NCBI GenBank assembly: GCA_015494065.1
Contig: WGCA01000046.1
Span: 1-52,869, forward strand
Direction: 5' to 3'
Source: Thermodesulfobacteriaceae bacterium
Lineage (GTDB): Bacteria > Desulfobacterota > Thermodesulfobacteria > Thermodesulfobacteriales > Thermodesulfatatoraceae
DNA length: 52,869 nucleotides
The notes below the pieces were generated by a model. The model worked only from the letters and a program-made list of their open reading frames with translations. It had not been told where the DNA came from and made no database searches. Shown one piece after another: positions 22,991 to 31,824 of the stretch. Positions within the stretch are counted from its first letter, which is position 1, and each line of letters opens with the position of its first letter. The translations under genes and the position numbers were made by a program.

Positions 22991-23708
22991 GCGGCCTTTC
23001 TTTTTCTATTTCCAGGCTGTAACACTCGCTTTCTCCCGGCCGCACCTCTAAAATCAGGGCTTCGTAGGTTTCGTCAAAATCAGCCTCCAGGGGCAGGGCC
23101 GGGTGGAAGGAAAGAGGCGCCGGCAGGGACGGACCGTGGGGGAGTCTTCCTTCAAGAAGGGCCGCCTCAAGCTCCCTACTGAATCTTGGCTGACGGGCCG
23201 GAGGGACCTTTCTCAACTGGAGACGTAAGAACTCAACCACCTCTTCGGTCTTTTCCTCCTCCTGGACGTAGAAAAAGCCCACTAGCAAGGATTCGGCCCC
23301 GCAAAATTCGCTGAAGTCAAACACCAGGGGGATGAGGCGCGCTGGCTGAAACTGGGCCCTGGGAAAAGGAAAGAGAAAACGGGCCGCAAATTCTTCTTTG
23401 CTTATCAGAAACCTTTTAAAGACCAAAAAATTTCCACGTTCTGGGGCTTTAAAGGGGAGGACCACCGCCTTTCTTTTGAGTTCGTCTGGGTCAAGCCCTA
23501 AAAGGCCCGGGCCTTCAAAATCTTCTATGGAATCAAAATCTACGCCAAATTCCTCAAGATAATCGTTAATATCAAAGACGCTCCGGTCTCCCACCCCTTC
23601 GTCTAAATCCAGGCTTTCTTTCATGAGCAGTTCTTCTTTTTCTTCCAGACTCAAGCGCCCTACCGCTACCTTCTCTGGTTTGCCGATGGCGAAGATGACG
23701 GTCTGCAT
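22977..23708 (-). CDS. Unknown acidic protein, 243 residues
   Basis: I do not recognise a family. The start ATG at 23706-23708 has an AGGAGAG site, giving MQTVIFAIGKPEKVAVGRLS; the frame is open further upstream but without support. A very acidic segment (DLDEGVGDRSVFDINDYLEEFG) follows, then a region of hydrophobic and charged residues that includes VLPFKAPERGNFLVFKRFL. The C-terminal part has VFDFSEFCGAESLLVGFFYV, LRLQLRKVPPARQPRFSREL and a final ALILEVRPGESECYSLEIE. There is no signal peptide or membrane span. It is convergent with ribD (overlap 14 bases) and divergent from transketolase. Codon use matches the neighbours, so the gene looks real. Confidence 0.75.
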   Translation of the reverse strand: MQTVIFAIGKPEKVAVGRLSLEEKEELLMKESLDLDEGVGDRSVFDINDYLEEFGVDFDSIEDFEGPGLLGLDPDELKRKAVVLPFKAPERGNFLVFKRFLISKEEFAARFLFPFPRAQFQPARLIPLVFDFSEFCGAESLLVGFFYVQEEEKTEEVVEFLRLQLRKVPPARQPRFSRELEAALLEGRLPHGPSLPAPLSFHPALPLEADFDETYEALILEVRPGESECYSLEIEKERPLIEG

Positions 23709-23853
23709 CTGGCCTCTCCTTTTTGTTTTTTTGAATTGATAAGTCCTCAAGGGATTTTGGCAACCAGATTTTTTATGTCTTGCATTCTGGGCCACTTGCG
23801 CTATAGGTCGAGCCGTAATCATAAGAGTTTTTCCTAAGGTAAGGAGTGCGGCT

Positions 23854-25797
23854 ATGCTGAAGCTTAATCCGACCAAAGAAAGACTAACCCCTCAAGAACT
23901 TGAGGTCCTCTCAGAGATGTGGCGGCGTTGTGCCCGCCGCATCATTTTGGCCACTACGCTGGCGGGCTGCGGACACCCGGGTGGTTCTCTTTCTTCTCTT
24001 CATGTGCTTCTTTTACTTTACGCCTTGGCCCATCACGACCCCAAGGCTCCCCGGCGTCCGGACCGAGACCGGATCGTCATCAGCCACGGGCACATAAGCC
24101 CTGGGGTTTATGCGGTGCTTTGCGAATACGGCTATTTTCCAGAAGAGGCCTTTCTTATGGAATTTCGCCGGGCCAGTTCCGCCTTCGGGGGGCACGTGGA
24201 ACAGTCCGTCCCGGGGGTGGAGTGGAATACCGGAAACCTGGGCCAGGGGCTTTCAGCGGCCTGTGGCATGGCCCGGGCCCTGAAACTCAAAGGCCTTGCG
24301 CGCCGGGTCTTCTGCGTAATGGGAGACGGGGAACAGCAAAAGGGGCAGGTAATCGAGGCACGGCGTTTTGCCGTCAAGTTCGGGCTCAATAACCTCTGTG
24401 CCTTAATCGATTACAACCGGCTACAGATCGGGGGGCGGATCTACCGGGTGATGCCCCAGGACATCGCCCAGGAAATAAAGGCCACTTACTGGAACGTGAT
24501 CGAGGCCAACGGCCATGATTTCAACGACCTTTACCAGGCCCTGCGCCGCTTCCTAAACGCAGAGGTCCTCTGCCCGGAAAAACCCACAGCCATCCTGGCC
24601 ACCACCACCATGGGCAAGGGGATCTCTTTCATGGAAGACGACGAAAAGTGGCACGGCATGGCCCTGCCCGTGGATTTGGCCAAAAAGGCCCTGGAAGAGC
24701 TGGGTTTTGAGGCGAGTGAGCTCGATCTGTTGCTGGAAAAACGGAAAAATTACCCTGTTTCCTTCCCGCACCAGCCCCACGAGCCGGAGCCCGTAGAAAT
24801 TGACCCCGGTGAACCCATCCTGTACCAGGCGGACACTTTGACCGATTGTCGTTCCGCCTACGGGAAGGCCCTGGTGAGCCTGGCGGAACGAAACAACCTT
24901 TCCGGACGCCCTCCCAAGGTGCTTGGAATCACCTGTGATCTTGAAGGTTCGGTCAAGATGACGGCTTTCCGCAAGCAAAGCCCTGAGGCCTTCCACGAAG
25001 TGGGGATCCAGGAACATCACGCGGCTTCTCTGGCCGGGGCCTTATCCCGAGAAGGGTTTCTGGTCTTCTTTTCCACTTTTGGGGTCTTCGCCGTAGATGA
25101 GACCATCAACCAGCACCGTCTAAACGTGCTCAACCAGACCGCCTTGAAGATCGTGGCCACCCACTGCGGTCTGGACGTGGGGGAAGACGGCCCCACCCAC
25201 CAATGTGTGGATTACCTCGGCCTGCTTTTGAACCTCATGGGCCTAGAGATCTATTTCCCCGCTGACCCCAACCAGACTGACCGGATCATCAGGTACGTGG
25301 CCACTTCTTCCGGCAACGTCTTTGTAGGTATGGGGCGTTCCAAGTTACCCGTGGTCTTAAAAGAAGACGGCACCCCCTTCTTTGACCAAAATTACGTCTT
25401 TCAACCCGGAAAGGCAGACCTTTTGCGTCCCGGCCGGGACGCCACCTTTATCACTTACGGCTCTTTGGTGCCCCGGGTGCTGACGGCCCGGGAAAAGTTA
25501 AAGGCCGAAGGTTTTGAGGTGGCGGTCCTCAATATGGCTTCCTTAAGGCCCCTTGACGAAGAAGCCATCTTGGCCGCCGCCCGTAAAGGCCCCGTCATGG
25601 TGGTGGAAGACCACGTAGTTGAGACCGGCTTGTCGGCCCTGGTGGCCAAAACCCTAGCGTTAAACGGCGTTGCGGCGAAACTTTCCTGCCGCGGTGTGAC
25701 TAAATACGGAAGTTCAGGCAAACCTGATGACCTATACCGGGAACAGGGGCTTGATCCAGAAAGCCTGGTAAGCGCGATGAAGGAGCTTCTTTCTTGA
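23854..25797 (+). CDS. tkt: Transketolase
   Basis: Thiamine-diphosphate enzyme moving two-carbon units between sugar phosphates in the non-oxidative pentose phosphate pathway. The 647-residue protein has all three domains. The TPP-binding domain has AGCGHPGGSLSSLH (about 31-44), SHGHISPGVYA and the metal-binding VMGDGEQQKGQV ending in NNLCALIDYN. The pyrimidine domain has VGIQEHHAASLAGAL with the catalytic Glu. A C-terminal transketolase domain ends the protein. A good AAGGAG site precedes the ATG. TatC follows with a four-base overlap, an unusual operon partner. Confidence 0.95.
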   Translation: MLKLNPTKERLTPQELEVLSEMWRRCARRIILATTLAGCGHPGGSLSSLHVLLLLYALAHHDPKAPRRPDRDRIVISHGHISPGVYAVLCEYGYFPEEAFLMEFRRASSAFGGHVEQSVPGVEWNTGNLGQGLSAACGMARALKLKGLARRVFCVMGDGEQQKGQVIEARRFAVKFGLNNLCALIDYNRLQIGGRIYRVMPQDIAQEIKATYWNVIEANGHDFNDLYQALRRFLNAEVLCPEKPTAILATTTMGKGISFMEDDEKWHGMALPVDLAKKALEELGFEASELDLLLEKRKNYPVSFPHQPHEPEPVEIDPGEPILYQADTLTDCRSAYGKALVSLAERNNLSGRPPKVLGITCDLEGSVKMTAFRKQSPEAFHEVGIQEHHAASLAGALSREGFLVFFSTFGVFAVDETINQHRLNVLNQTALKIVATHCGLDVGEDGPTHQCVDYLGLLLNLMGLEIYFPADPNQTDRIIRYVATSSGNVFVGMGRSKLPVVLKEDGTPFFDQNYVFQPGKADLLRPGRDATFITYGSLVPRVLTAREKLKAEGFEVAVLNMASLRPLDEEAILAAARKGPVMVVEDHVVETGLSALVAKTLALNGVAAKLSCRGVTKYGSSGKPDDLYREQGLDPESLVSAMKELLS

Positions 25798-26522
25798 CGG
25801 CGGTAACGCCTGACCAGGAACTTCCTTTAACCGAACACCTCAGGGAATTAAGAGACCGGATCATTAAAAGTTTGGTGGCGACCACGGTCTGCGCCGCCTT
25901 GTGTTATTGGCAGATCGACCGCCTGCTGGCCTTTTTACTGGCCCCGCTCCTTAAGGTCGTTCCCCCCTCCCAGAAGGTCATCTTTACGGCCTACCAGGAG
26001 GCCTTTTTCAGCTACCTCAAACTGGCCATAATCGCCGGGGTGATCCTGGCAAGCCCCTTCATCATGTTTCAAATCTGGCGTTTCGTGGCCCCGGGACTTT
26101 ACGAACACGAAAGGCGCTTTGCCCTGCCCATGGTCGTCTTCTCCTGCCTTGCCTTTTTAGGGGGAGCGGCCTTTGCTTATTTTCTGGTATTTCCCAAGGC
26201 ATTTGCATTTTTGGCCAGCTTTGGTGGGGAAAATTTGCGCCTGGTCCCCACCCTCAAAGATTACCTGAGTTTTTCCTTAAGGCTGCTTTTGATTTTTGGA
26301 ATCGCCTTTCAGGTCCCGGTGGCCCTGACGGTGGCTGCAAGGCTCGGTCTTATCACTGCCCGCGATTTGAGGGCCTTCAGGAGATACGCGGTGCTTTTGG
26401 CCTTTGTGCTTGCCGCCATCCTCACCCCCACCCCCGACGTGGTGAACCAGCTTTTTTTGGCCATCCCGCTGGTTTTCCTTTACGAACTGAGTGTTTTTCT
26501 GGTAGCATTAGTGGGTAGATAA
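25794..26522 (+). CDS. tatC: Sec-independent translocase subunit TatC
   Basis: Membrane receptor that recognises twin-arginine signal peptides. The 242-residue protein has the conserved start PLTEHLRELRDRIIKSL (about 11-27), six hydrophobic spans, the periplasmic segment TAYQEAFFSYLKLA (about 64-77) with the conserved Glu, FQIWRFVAPGLYEHERR, and ILTPTPDVVNQ near the fifth span. The start is TTG at 25794, overlapping the tkt stop; AGGAG lies nine bases before it. tatA follows after 15 bases. Confidence 0.95.
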   Translation: MTAVTPDQELPLTEHLRELRDRIIKSLVATTVCAALCYWQIDRLLAFLLAPLLKVVPPSQKVIFTAYQEAFFSYLKLAIIAGVILASPFIMFQIWRFVAPGLYEHERRFALPMVVFSCLAFLGGAAFAYFLVFPKAFAFLASFGGENLRLVPTLKDYLSFSLRLLLIFGIAFQVPVALTVAARLGLITARDLRAFRRYAVLLAFVLAAILTPTPDVVNQLFLAIPLVFLYELSVFLVALVGR

Positions 26523-26537
26523 AAGGAGGTGAGCTCC

Positions 26538-26717
26538 ATGTTCGGTTTAGGGACCCAGGAACTCTTGGTCATCCTGCTTATCGCCCTTATTCTCTTCGGG
26601 GCCAAAAGGCTCCCAGAAATAGGCGCCGGGCTTGGAAAAGGGATTCGGGCCTTTAAAGAAGGGCTCAAAGAGGGAGACACTTCCCAAGAGATGGAAAAGA
26701 AAAACGTAAGTTCCTGA
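26538..26717 (+). CDS. tatA: Sec-independent translocase subunit TatA (copy 1)
   Basis: Pore-forming Tat subunit of 59 residues. It has the short N-terminus MFGLGTQELLVILLIALILFG, the hinge GAKRLPEIG and an amphipathic helix GAGLGKGIRAFKEGL, then a charged tail. The ATG at 26538 is eight bases after AGGAGG; an in-frame GTG at 26529 would abut that site. The stop overlaps the next start as TGATG. A second tatA lies at 39067. Confidence 0.93.
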   Translation: MFGLGTQELLVILLIALILFGAKRLPEIGAGLGKGIRAFKEGLKEGDTSQEMEKKNVSS

Positions 26718-27610
26718 TGGGGGAAAGGGCTTTTGTCCTTTCCGCCGGGCTGGGCACCCGTCTCCGGCCTTATTCTTTAAAAGTCCCCAAACCCCTCTTC
26801 CGTATCCTGGGAAAACCCCTGCTTGAGCTCCTCTTTGACCAACTAAGGGCCGCGGGTTTCAAAAAGATAGGCCTCAACCTTCACCACCTCCCGGACAAAA
26901 TCGAAGCCTTGGTCTCCTCCTACGCCGCTAAACACCCGGAGCTTCGTTTTTATCTCTTCCGGGAGGAAGAATTGCTGGGACCGGTGGGGGCCTTCTACGG
27001 GGCGGCTTCTTTTTTTAAAGAGGAGCCGGTTTTGGTAATAAACGCCGATATTCTTACGAATTTCCCCTTAAAGACCCTGCTTCAGGCCCACAAACGCCTG
27101 GGAGGGGTGGCAACCCTGCTGCTTCACCACCATCCACAGTACCGGAACGTAATCGTGAACGGAGACGAAGTGCAGGGTTTTCGGTCGGGCCAGGGCTTGG
27201 CCTTTACCGGGCTTCAGGTAGTCACCCCGGAGCTAGTGGCCCAACTAACCCCGGAGGATCGAGACCTGGTGCCGGCATACACGCGGCTTATGCGCAAAGG
27301 TTTGTCTATTACGGCCCTGGTGGCCGCGGGTTTTTATTGGCGCGACGTGGGCACCTTATCCTCTTATCTTCTGGCCCACGAAGAGCTTTTAAAAAGGCGG
27401 GCCGTAGTGCCGGGGCTTCCTTCCCCTGAAAGGCCCCAGGTCATGCAAGGGGCAGAACTTGGCCCGGGGGTCATTTTGGAAGACTGGGTCTTTCTCGAAC
27501 CCGGGGTCCGGGTAGCGTCCAAGACCAAGCTTAAACGGGTGGTGGCCTGGGCCGGGGCCCATATACCTCAAGGGACCCACGTGGACACCCTCTTTATCCC
27601 CGAATGTTAG
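26717..27610 (+). CDS. Sugar-1-phosphate nucleotidyltransferase, MurU-like
   Basis: Transfers a nucleotide to a sugar 1-phosphate. The 297-residue protein has the Rossmann-like start LSAGLGTRLRPYSLKVPKPLF with the signature GxGTRL and catalytic Lys, and a metal-binding VINADI at about 109-114. It has a short hexapeptide-repeat-like C-terminal tail (about 240-290) that minimal MurU proteins lack. Pairing with the overlapping kinase gene matches the AmgK-MurU route, which turns recovered N-acetylmuramic acid into UDP-MurNAc and bypasses early MurA-dependent steps. Mannose-1-phosphate guanylyltransferase activity is an alternative that sequence alone cannot exclude. The start is ATG overlapping the tatA stop. 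Confidence 0.8.
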   Translation: MGERAFVLSAGLGTRLRPYSLKVPKPLFRILGKPLLELLFDQLRAAGFKKIGLNLHHLPDKIEALVSSYAAKHPELRFYLFREEELLGPVGAFYGAASFFKEEPVLVINADILTNFPLKTLLQAHKRLGGVATLLLHHHPQYRNVIVNGDEVQGFRSGQGLAFTGLQVVTPELVAQLTPEDRDLVPAYTRLMRKGLSITALVAAGFYWRDVGTLSSYLLAHEELLKRRAVVPGLPSPERPQVMQGAELGPGVILEDWVFLEPGVRVASKTKLKRVVAWAGAHIPQGTHVDTLFIPEC

Positions 27611-28563
27611 AAGAGGTCTACTCATTCCTTAAAAAAGAAGGCTTTTTCCCGAAGGAGGTGGTGCCCTTAAGGGGAGACGGGTCGGCCCGCCGTTTTTTCC
27701 GCGTCAGGACGGGGAAAGATTCTTACATCCTGATCCTGCCCCAGGAAGGGGCCTTTGGACTTAAAGAGGCCCGTTCTTACGTGGCTCTGGGCGGGTTTCT
27801 TTTTCGGGCAGGAGTACCTGTTCCCCGCATGATGGCCTTTGAGGAAGACAAGGGGTTTGTCTTGGTGGAAGACCTAGGGGAGGTGCGACTTTATGACCTG
27901 GCACCTGAGCGCCGCCTTTCTTTTTACCCTGAGGCCTTAAATATTTGGGCTACCTTTCCCGAGCTGCCTGCCTGTTTTCCCAAAGAGGCCGCCCTTGAAG
28001 GGCTCTTTTACGACGAAGCAGTTATGTGGGAAAAGGAGGCCCTCTATTTCAAACGTTCTTTTTTGGGGGATTTTTGTGGCCTTGAAACCCAAGTCCTGGA
28101 GGAGGTTGAAGGCTTGCTCAAGGCTCTTTGGGGCCGGCTAAAAGGATTTTCTCAGGCTGAGGCCTTTTTGCACCGGGACTTTCAGGCCAAAAACCTCATG
28201 CTCAAAGACGGCCGGCTTTACGTCATCGATTTTCAAGCCGCCCGCCTGGGCCCGGCGGCTTATGACCTGGCCTCCCTTTTGTTAGACCCTTACGTGGCCC
28301 TGTCCCGCAAGGTCCGGGAAAGTCTTTTCAAACAGGCCCAGAGGCTCTTTCCGGTCTCCGAGGAGGCCTTCTGGGCCCTGGCCCTCTTCAGGAACTTTCA
28401 AATACTGGGGGCCTTTGCCAAGCTGACTCTGGCGGGCAAGGCGTGGTTTCGTGCTTATATCCCTCAGGCCTTGGTCACGCTTCGGGAAATTTTGGACCTT
28501 TTCCCCCCTGAAGGGCCCAAACTCTGGCAGCTCTTGGTGGCTAACGCAGGATTTCCAGTTTGA
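27604..28563 (+). CDS. APH-family sugar kinase, AmgK-like
   Basis: The 319-residue protein has the aminoglycoside phosphotransferase fold. It shows RGDGSARRFFRVRT (nucleotide-binding region, about 23-36), the catalytic motif FLHRDFQAKNLML (about 193-205) and metal-binding VIDFQAARLGPAAYDLASLL. In Pseudomonas the homologous AmgK phosphorylates MurNAc at C1 and works with MurU, which is the role I infer here from the seven-base overlap with the nucleotidyltransferase. The general family also includes choline and aminoglycoside kinases. Its 3' end overlaps the convergent fetB by 23 bases. Confidence 0.8.
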   Translation: MLEEVYSFLKKEGFFPKEVVPLRGDGSARRFFRVRTGKDSYILILPQEGAFGLKEARSYVALGGFLFRAGVPVPRMMAFEEDKGFVLVEDLGEVRLYDLAPERRLSFYPEALNIWATFPELPACFPKEAALEGLFYDEAVMWEKEALYFKRSFLGDFCGLETQVLEEVEGLLKALWGRLKGFSQAEAFLHRDFQAKNLMLKDGRLYVIDFQAARLGPAAYDLASLLLDPYVALSRKVRESLFKQAQRLFPVSEEAFWALALFRNFQILGAFAKLTLAGKAWFRAYIPQALVTLREILDLFPPEGPKLWQLLVANAGFPV

Positions 28564-29326
28564 GCCTAAGATCCCGGCCAAGGATTTTCCGCCCGCAAAG
28601 CCACACGACTCCCACCGCCCCCAAGGCGTAAGCCCCGGCGAGCATGAACATGACCAGTATCTGGTAGGCTACCGCCTGCAAGGGGGGAGCCCCGGCCAGT
28701 ATTTGGCCCGTCATCATGCCAGGCAAAGAGACCACCCCCGCCACGGACATGGCGTTAATGATAGGGATGAGCCCCCTTCTTACCGCCGCCCGGAAAGGGG
28801 AGGCGAGGGCCTCCCGGGCTTCGGCCCCGTAAGCCAGGAAAAGTTCAAGCTCTTCCCGCCGGGTGGTCACGTAATCTAAAAAGGCGTCCAGGGCCAGCGA
28901 GACCCCGTTTAAGGCGTTTCCCAGGATCATGCCCAGGAGGGGGATGACGTACTGGGGGTCGTACCAGGGTTTGACCCCAACCACCACCTGGGTCACCACA
29001 GCCCCTATCAGAAAGGCCGAAACCCCCATGGCCAAGGTGGTGTCCCACATCATGGCGAGATACCGCTTTTTGGTCCGGGCCGCGGCTTCCCGGCCTGCCA
29101 TGAAGGTCATGAAAAATAAGAGGAGCAAGACCAGAAAGGGGTTAGCCAGCTTAAAAATCCCCTCTAGCAAAAAACCAAGGAGGGTTAATTGGATTACCGT
29201 CCGGGCCGCGGCGATGAAAAGGCGCCTTTCTACCCCTAACCGCATGGCCACCGAAAGACCACCGGCCAGCAAAATGAAGCCTGAAGCCACCAGTAAGTCC
29301 AAGGGAGAGAGGACGATGGTCTTCAC
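28541..29326 (-). CDS. fetB: Iron-export-type ABC permease FetB (UPF0014)
   Basis: Membrane part of a two-gene ABC exporter that in E. coli lowers cellular iron and protects against peroxide. The 261-residue protein has about seven hydrophobic spans. Family landmarks are RTVIQLTLLGFLLEGIF (about 42-58), PLLGMILGNALNGVSLALD (about 128-146), and AVRRGLIPIINAMSVAGVVSLPGMMTGQ (about 183-210; long motif, key GMMTGQ). It starts with GTG overlapping the fetA stop as GTGA. Specificity for iron is by homology only. Confidence 0.9.
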   Translation of the reverse strand: MKTIVLSPLDLLVASGFILLAGGLSVAMRLGVERRLFIAAARTVIQLTLLGFLLEGIFKLANPFLVLLLLFFMTFMAGREAAARTKKRYLAMMWDTTLAMGVSAFLIGAVVTQVVVGVKPWYDPQYVIPLLGMILGNALNGVSLALDAFLDYVTTRREELELFLAYGAEAREALASPFRAAVRRGLIPIINAMSVAGVVSLPGMMTGQILAGAPPLQAVAYQILVMFMLAGAYALGAVGVVWLCGRKILGRDLRLKLEILR

Positions 29327-29973
29327 GGGGCCTCCTTTAACGTGCCGTCCTGGAGGATAAGGGTTTTGGTCTTCTGGGGAAGATCGTGGTGGCTTACGCA
29401 GACCACGGCCCGGTGACCCTTTTGGGCAAAATCATATAGCAAGGAAAAGGCTTTACGAAAACTTTTGGGATCCAGGGCAGAAAAAGGCTCGTCGGCGAGG
29501 ATTACCTGGGGGTCAAAGAGGAGGGCCCGGGCCAGGGCAAGCCTTTGTCTCTCTCCGGTGGAAAGGGAGCGCGCGGGCGTGGAAAGAGGTAAGGTCAGCC
29601 CCAGTTCTTTAAGTAGGGCCTCGGGGTCTTTCAAAAATTTTCGCCGGTTTGCCTTGAATTCAAAGGGAAAGCGGAGGTTTTTTAAGATATCTCCTTCAAG
29701 GACCGGGGCCTCAGCGGCCAGATAAAGACAGCGGCTGCGGAAAAGGGAGAGCCTGGCGGGAGGGTAGGGCTGTCCTTTTAGGAAACGCTGGGCCTGGCTT
29801 GGTTCAAGCCCCACTATCTGGCGCAAAAGGGTGGTTTTGCCGCTCCCCGAAGGCCCCTTCAGGTGAATAAAATCACCTGGATAAAGGAGGAGGGAGACCT
29901 GACGGAAGAGGTATCGGCCCTCCCTTTGGGCGCTCAGGGGACCTACTTGGAGTAAGGGGCTTTTAGGCGGCAT
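29323..29973 (-). CDS. fetA: ABC transporter ATPase FetA
   Basis: Cytoplasmic ATPase partner of the FetB permease. The 216-residue protein has Walker A GPSGSGKTT at about 40-48, a Q-loop-like EAPVLEGDIL, the signature LSTGERQRLALARAL at about 136-150, Walker B VILADEPFSALD, and an H-loop in CVSHHD. All key residues are present. The start ATG has a weak AAGGAA site. It is divergent from argB with only 69 bases between. Confidence 0.92.
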   Translation of the reverse strand: MPPKSPLLQVGPLSAQREGRYLFRQVSLLLYPGDFIHLKGPSGSGKTTLLRQIVGLEPSQAQRFLKGQPYPPARLSLFRSRCLYLAAEAPVLEGDILKNLRFPFEFKANRRKFLKDPEALLKELGLTLPLSTPARSLSTGERQRLALARALLFDPQVILADEPFSALDPKSFRKAFSLLYDFAQKGHRAVVCVSHHDLPQKTKTLILQDGTLKEAP

Positions 29974-29983
29974 ATTTTCTTCC

Positions 29984-30013
29984 TTGCCGTTGAAGTTAAC
30001 AGGTGTTTATAAA
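29984..30013 (+). promoter_or_regulatory. Promoter of the argB-pyrE operon
   Basis: TTGCCG at 29984-29989 and TATAAA at 30008-30013 are 18 bases apart. The argB start codon lies 29 bases downstream with a GAAGGGGG site. Confidence 0.5.
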
Positions 30014-30042
30014 GCAGGAAATCTCTTTGAGAAGGGGGATCC

Positions 30043-30951
30043 ATGGAAATAACTTACGAAACCCGGGCCCGGGTTTTGATTGAGGCCCTGCCTTACATAC
30101 GCCAGTTCGGCGGAAAGACCGTGGTGATTAAGTACGGGGGCCACGCCATGGTGAGCCCAGAACTTAAAAATGCCTTTGCCCAGGACGTGGTGCTCATGAA
30201 GTACGTAGGCCTTAAACCGGTGATCGTCCACGGGGGTGGCCCACAGATAAGCGAGGTAATGGCCAAAATGGGGATCAAACCGGTCTTTGTGGAAGGGCAA
30301 AGGGTAACGGACGAGGCCACCATGAGCGTGGTGGAAATGGTGTTGGTGGGTACGGTCAACAAGAACATCGTAGGACTCCTTAACCGGCACGGTGGCCGCG
30401 CCGTGGGTCTTTCCGGCCGGGACGGCAACCTGGTGCGGGCGGAAAAGATGAAGATTTATAGATATACCGGGGATGACCGCCCCCCGGAGATCATCGATAT
30501 CGGGCGGGTGGGCAAAGTAAAAGAGGTACACCCCGAAGTGCTGGTTACCCTTATGGAAGCAGGCTTTTTGCCGGTGATCGCCCCGGTAGGGGTGGGGCCA
30601 GATGGGGAGGCCTTTAACATCAACGCCGACCTGGTGGCAGGGGCGATCGCCGGAGCCTTAAAGGCGGAAAAAGTCATCTATCTGACCGACGTAGAAGGGG
30701 TAAAAGACCGGGAAGGGCGGCTTCTTTCCACGATAAAGACGGGGGAAATCGAAGAACTCATCGAACAGGGAGTAGCCAAGGGCGGCATGATTCCCAAGCT
30801 CAAAAGCGCCCGCAAGGCCCTTAAGACCGGGGTGAAAAAGGCCCACATCATTGACGGGCGAGTTCCCCACGCCATCCTGCTTGAAATCTTTACCGACCGC
30901 GGGGTGGGAACGGAAATAGTGGAGGGAGAGGATGAAAGACCTGAGGGATAA
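30043..30951 (+). CDS. argB: N-acetylglutamate kinase
   Basis: Second step of arginine synthesis: phosphorylation of N-acetylglutamate by ATP. The 302-residue amino acid kinase has [11 protein letters not shown] (about 27-37, catalytic Lys), [15 protein letters not shown] (about 59-73), [12 protein letters not shown], and [15 protein letters not shown] (about 246-260). The N-terminal helix [21 protein letters not shown] is the type present in hexameric, arginine-inhibited enzymes, so feedback control by arginine is likely. pyrE overlaps its end by 20 bases. Confidence 0.97.
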   Translation: MEITYETRARVLIEALPYIRQFGGKTVVIKYGGHAMVSPELKNAFAQDVVLMKYVGLKPVIVHGGGPQISEVMAKMGIKPVFVEGQRVTDEATMSVVEMVLVGTVNKNIVGLLNRHGGRAVGLSGRDGNLVRAEKMKIYRYTGDDRPPEIIDIGRVGKVKEVHPEVLVTLMEAGFLPVIAPVGVGPDGEAFNINADLVAGAIAGALKAEKVIYLTDVEGVKDREGRLLSTIKTGEIEELIEQGVAKGGMIPKLKSARKALKTGVKKAHIIDGRVPHAILLEIFTDRGVGTEIVEGEDERPEG

Positions 30952-31498
30952 GCTTTTTAAGCTCTTATTTGAGCGTTCGTTCCTCTATTCAGAAAAGGGC
31001 TTTAAGTTGGCCTCCGGCAAGATAAGTCCCTATTACCTGGATTGTAAAAAGACCACTTTGAGTGCGGAGGCCCTACCTATATTGGGTGAGCTTCTTTGGG
31101 CCAAGGTGCTTCCTTACCGCCCTGAAGCCGTGGGCGGGTTGACCCTGGGAGCCGACCCCCTGGTGGCGGCGGTTTGCTACGCGGCGGGTCTTAAAGGTTA
31201 TCAGCTTGAGGGATTTATCGTACGCAAAGAGGCCAAGGGACACGGGACCCAAAGGTTTATCGAGGGCAAGGTCTCGGCCGGGATGAAAGCCGTCATCCTG
31301 GAAGACGTAGTCACGACCGGGGGCTCAAGTCTAAAGGCGGTTGCTCGGGCCCGGGATTTCGGGCTCAAGGTCCTGGCGGTGGTGGCCCTGGTGGACCGCC
31401 TGGAAGGGGGGCGTGAAACCATCGAAGCCGAAGGGCTTTCCTTTGAGACGATCTTTACCATCGACGAATTTTTGGACTCCTTAAGATCTAATTTTTAG
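30932..31498 (+). CDS. pyrE: Orotate phosphoribosyltransferase
   Basis: Joins orotate to PRPP to make OMP in pyrimidine synthesis. The 188-residue protein has [12 protein letters not shown] (about 28-39) for orotate binding, [16 protein letters not shown] in the flexible loop, and the PRPP motif [17 protein letters not shown] (about 124-140). It starts 20 bases inside argB. Arginine and pyrimidine synthesis share carbamoyl phosphate, which may explain the pairing. The stop codon is inside one arm of an inverted repeat that reaches the next start. Confidence 0.96.
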   Translation: MKDLRDKLFKLLFERSFLYSEKGFKLASGKISPYYLDCKKTTLSAEALPILGELLWAKVLPYRPEAVGGLTLGADPLVAAVCYAAGLKGYQLEGFIVRKEAKGHGTQRFIEGKVSAGMKAVILEDVVTTGGSSLKAVARARDFGLKVLAVVALVDRLEGGRETIEAEGLSFETIFTIDEFLDSLRSNF

Positions 31499-31553
31499 TC
31501 CGCCTCTTCTTCCGCCGAAATAGGTATTAGCAAAACTAACGGAGGAGGCGGAC
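31498..31553 (+). promoter_or_regulatory. Inverted repeat that can mask a ribosome site
   Basis: GTCCGCCTC at 31498-31506 is the exact reverse complement of 31545-31553 and can extend to about 13 pairs with wobbles. The right arm holds the GGAGGAGG ribosome site of the gene that starts at 31554, and the left arm includes the last base of the pyrE stop codon. Pairing would hide the site, so translation of the flagellar-type gene could depend on ribosomes leaving pyrE or on another factor. Confidence 0.5.
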
Positions 31554-31814
31554 GTGTCAGGTAAAGAATTAATTTTCCAATTGGTGACCCTCAATGACAG
31601 CTGCCGTAAGGCCCTTGAGGAGGAAGATTTTGCCCGGCTCAGGGCCCTGATGCAGTTGAAAAAAGAGCTTCTGGCCTTGCTCAAAAAATTTCCCTTCTCT
31701 GAAGAAGATCTTCCCGCCATCGAAAGGGCCCTCAGGCAGGAAGAAGAACTTGCAATGCTTACCCTTTCCAAAAAGAGGAGTTTGACCCAACGTTTGGCGT
31801 CTAATCTCCATTGA
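31554..31814 (+). CDS. Small helical protein, possible FliT/FlgN-type chaperone
   Basis: An 86-residue protein, almost all helix (ELIFQLVTLNDSCRKALEEE, then RALMQLKKELLALLKKFP). Size, helix pattern and position just before flaG suggest a flagellar export chaperone such as FliT or FlgN, but no diagnostic motif is visible. The start is GTG with a strong GGAGGAGG site. The next gene is 10 bases on. Confidence 0.55.
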   Translation: MSGKELIFQLVTLNDSCRKALEEEDFARLRALMQLKKELLALLKKFPFSEEDLPAIERALRQEEELAMLTLSKKRSLTQRLASNLH

Positions 31815-31824
31815 GGAGGTTGCT

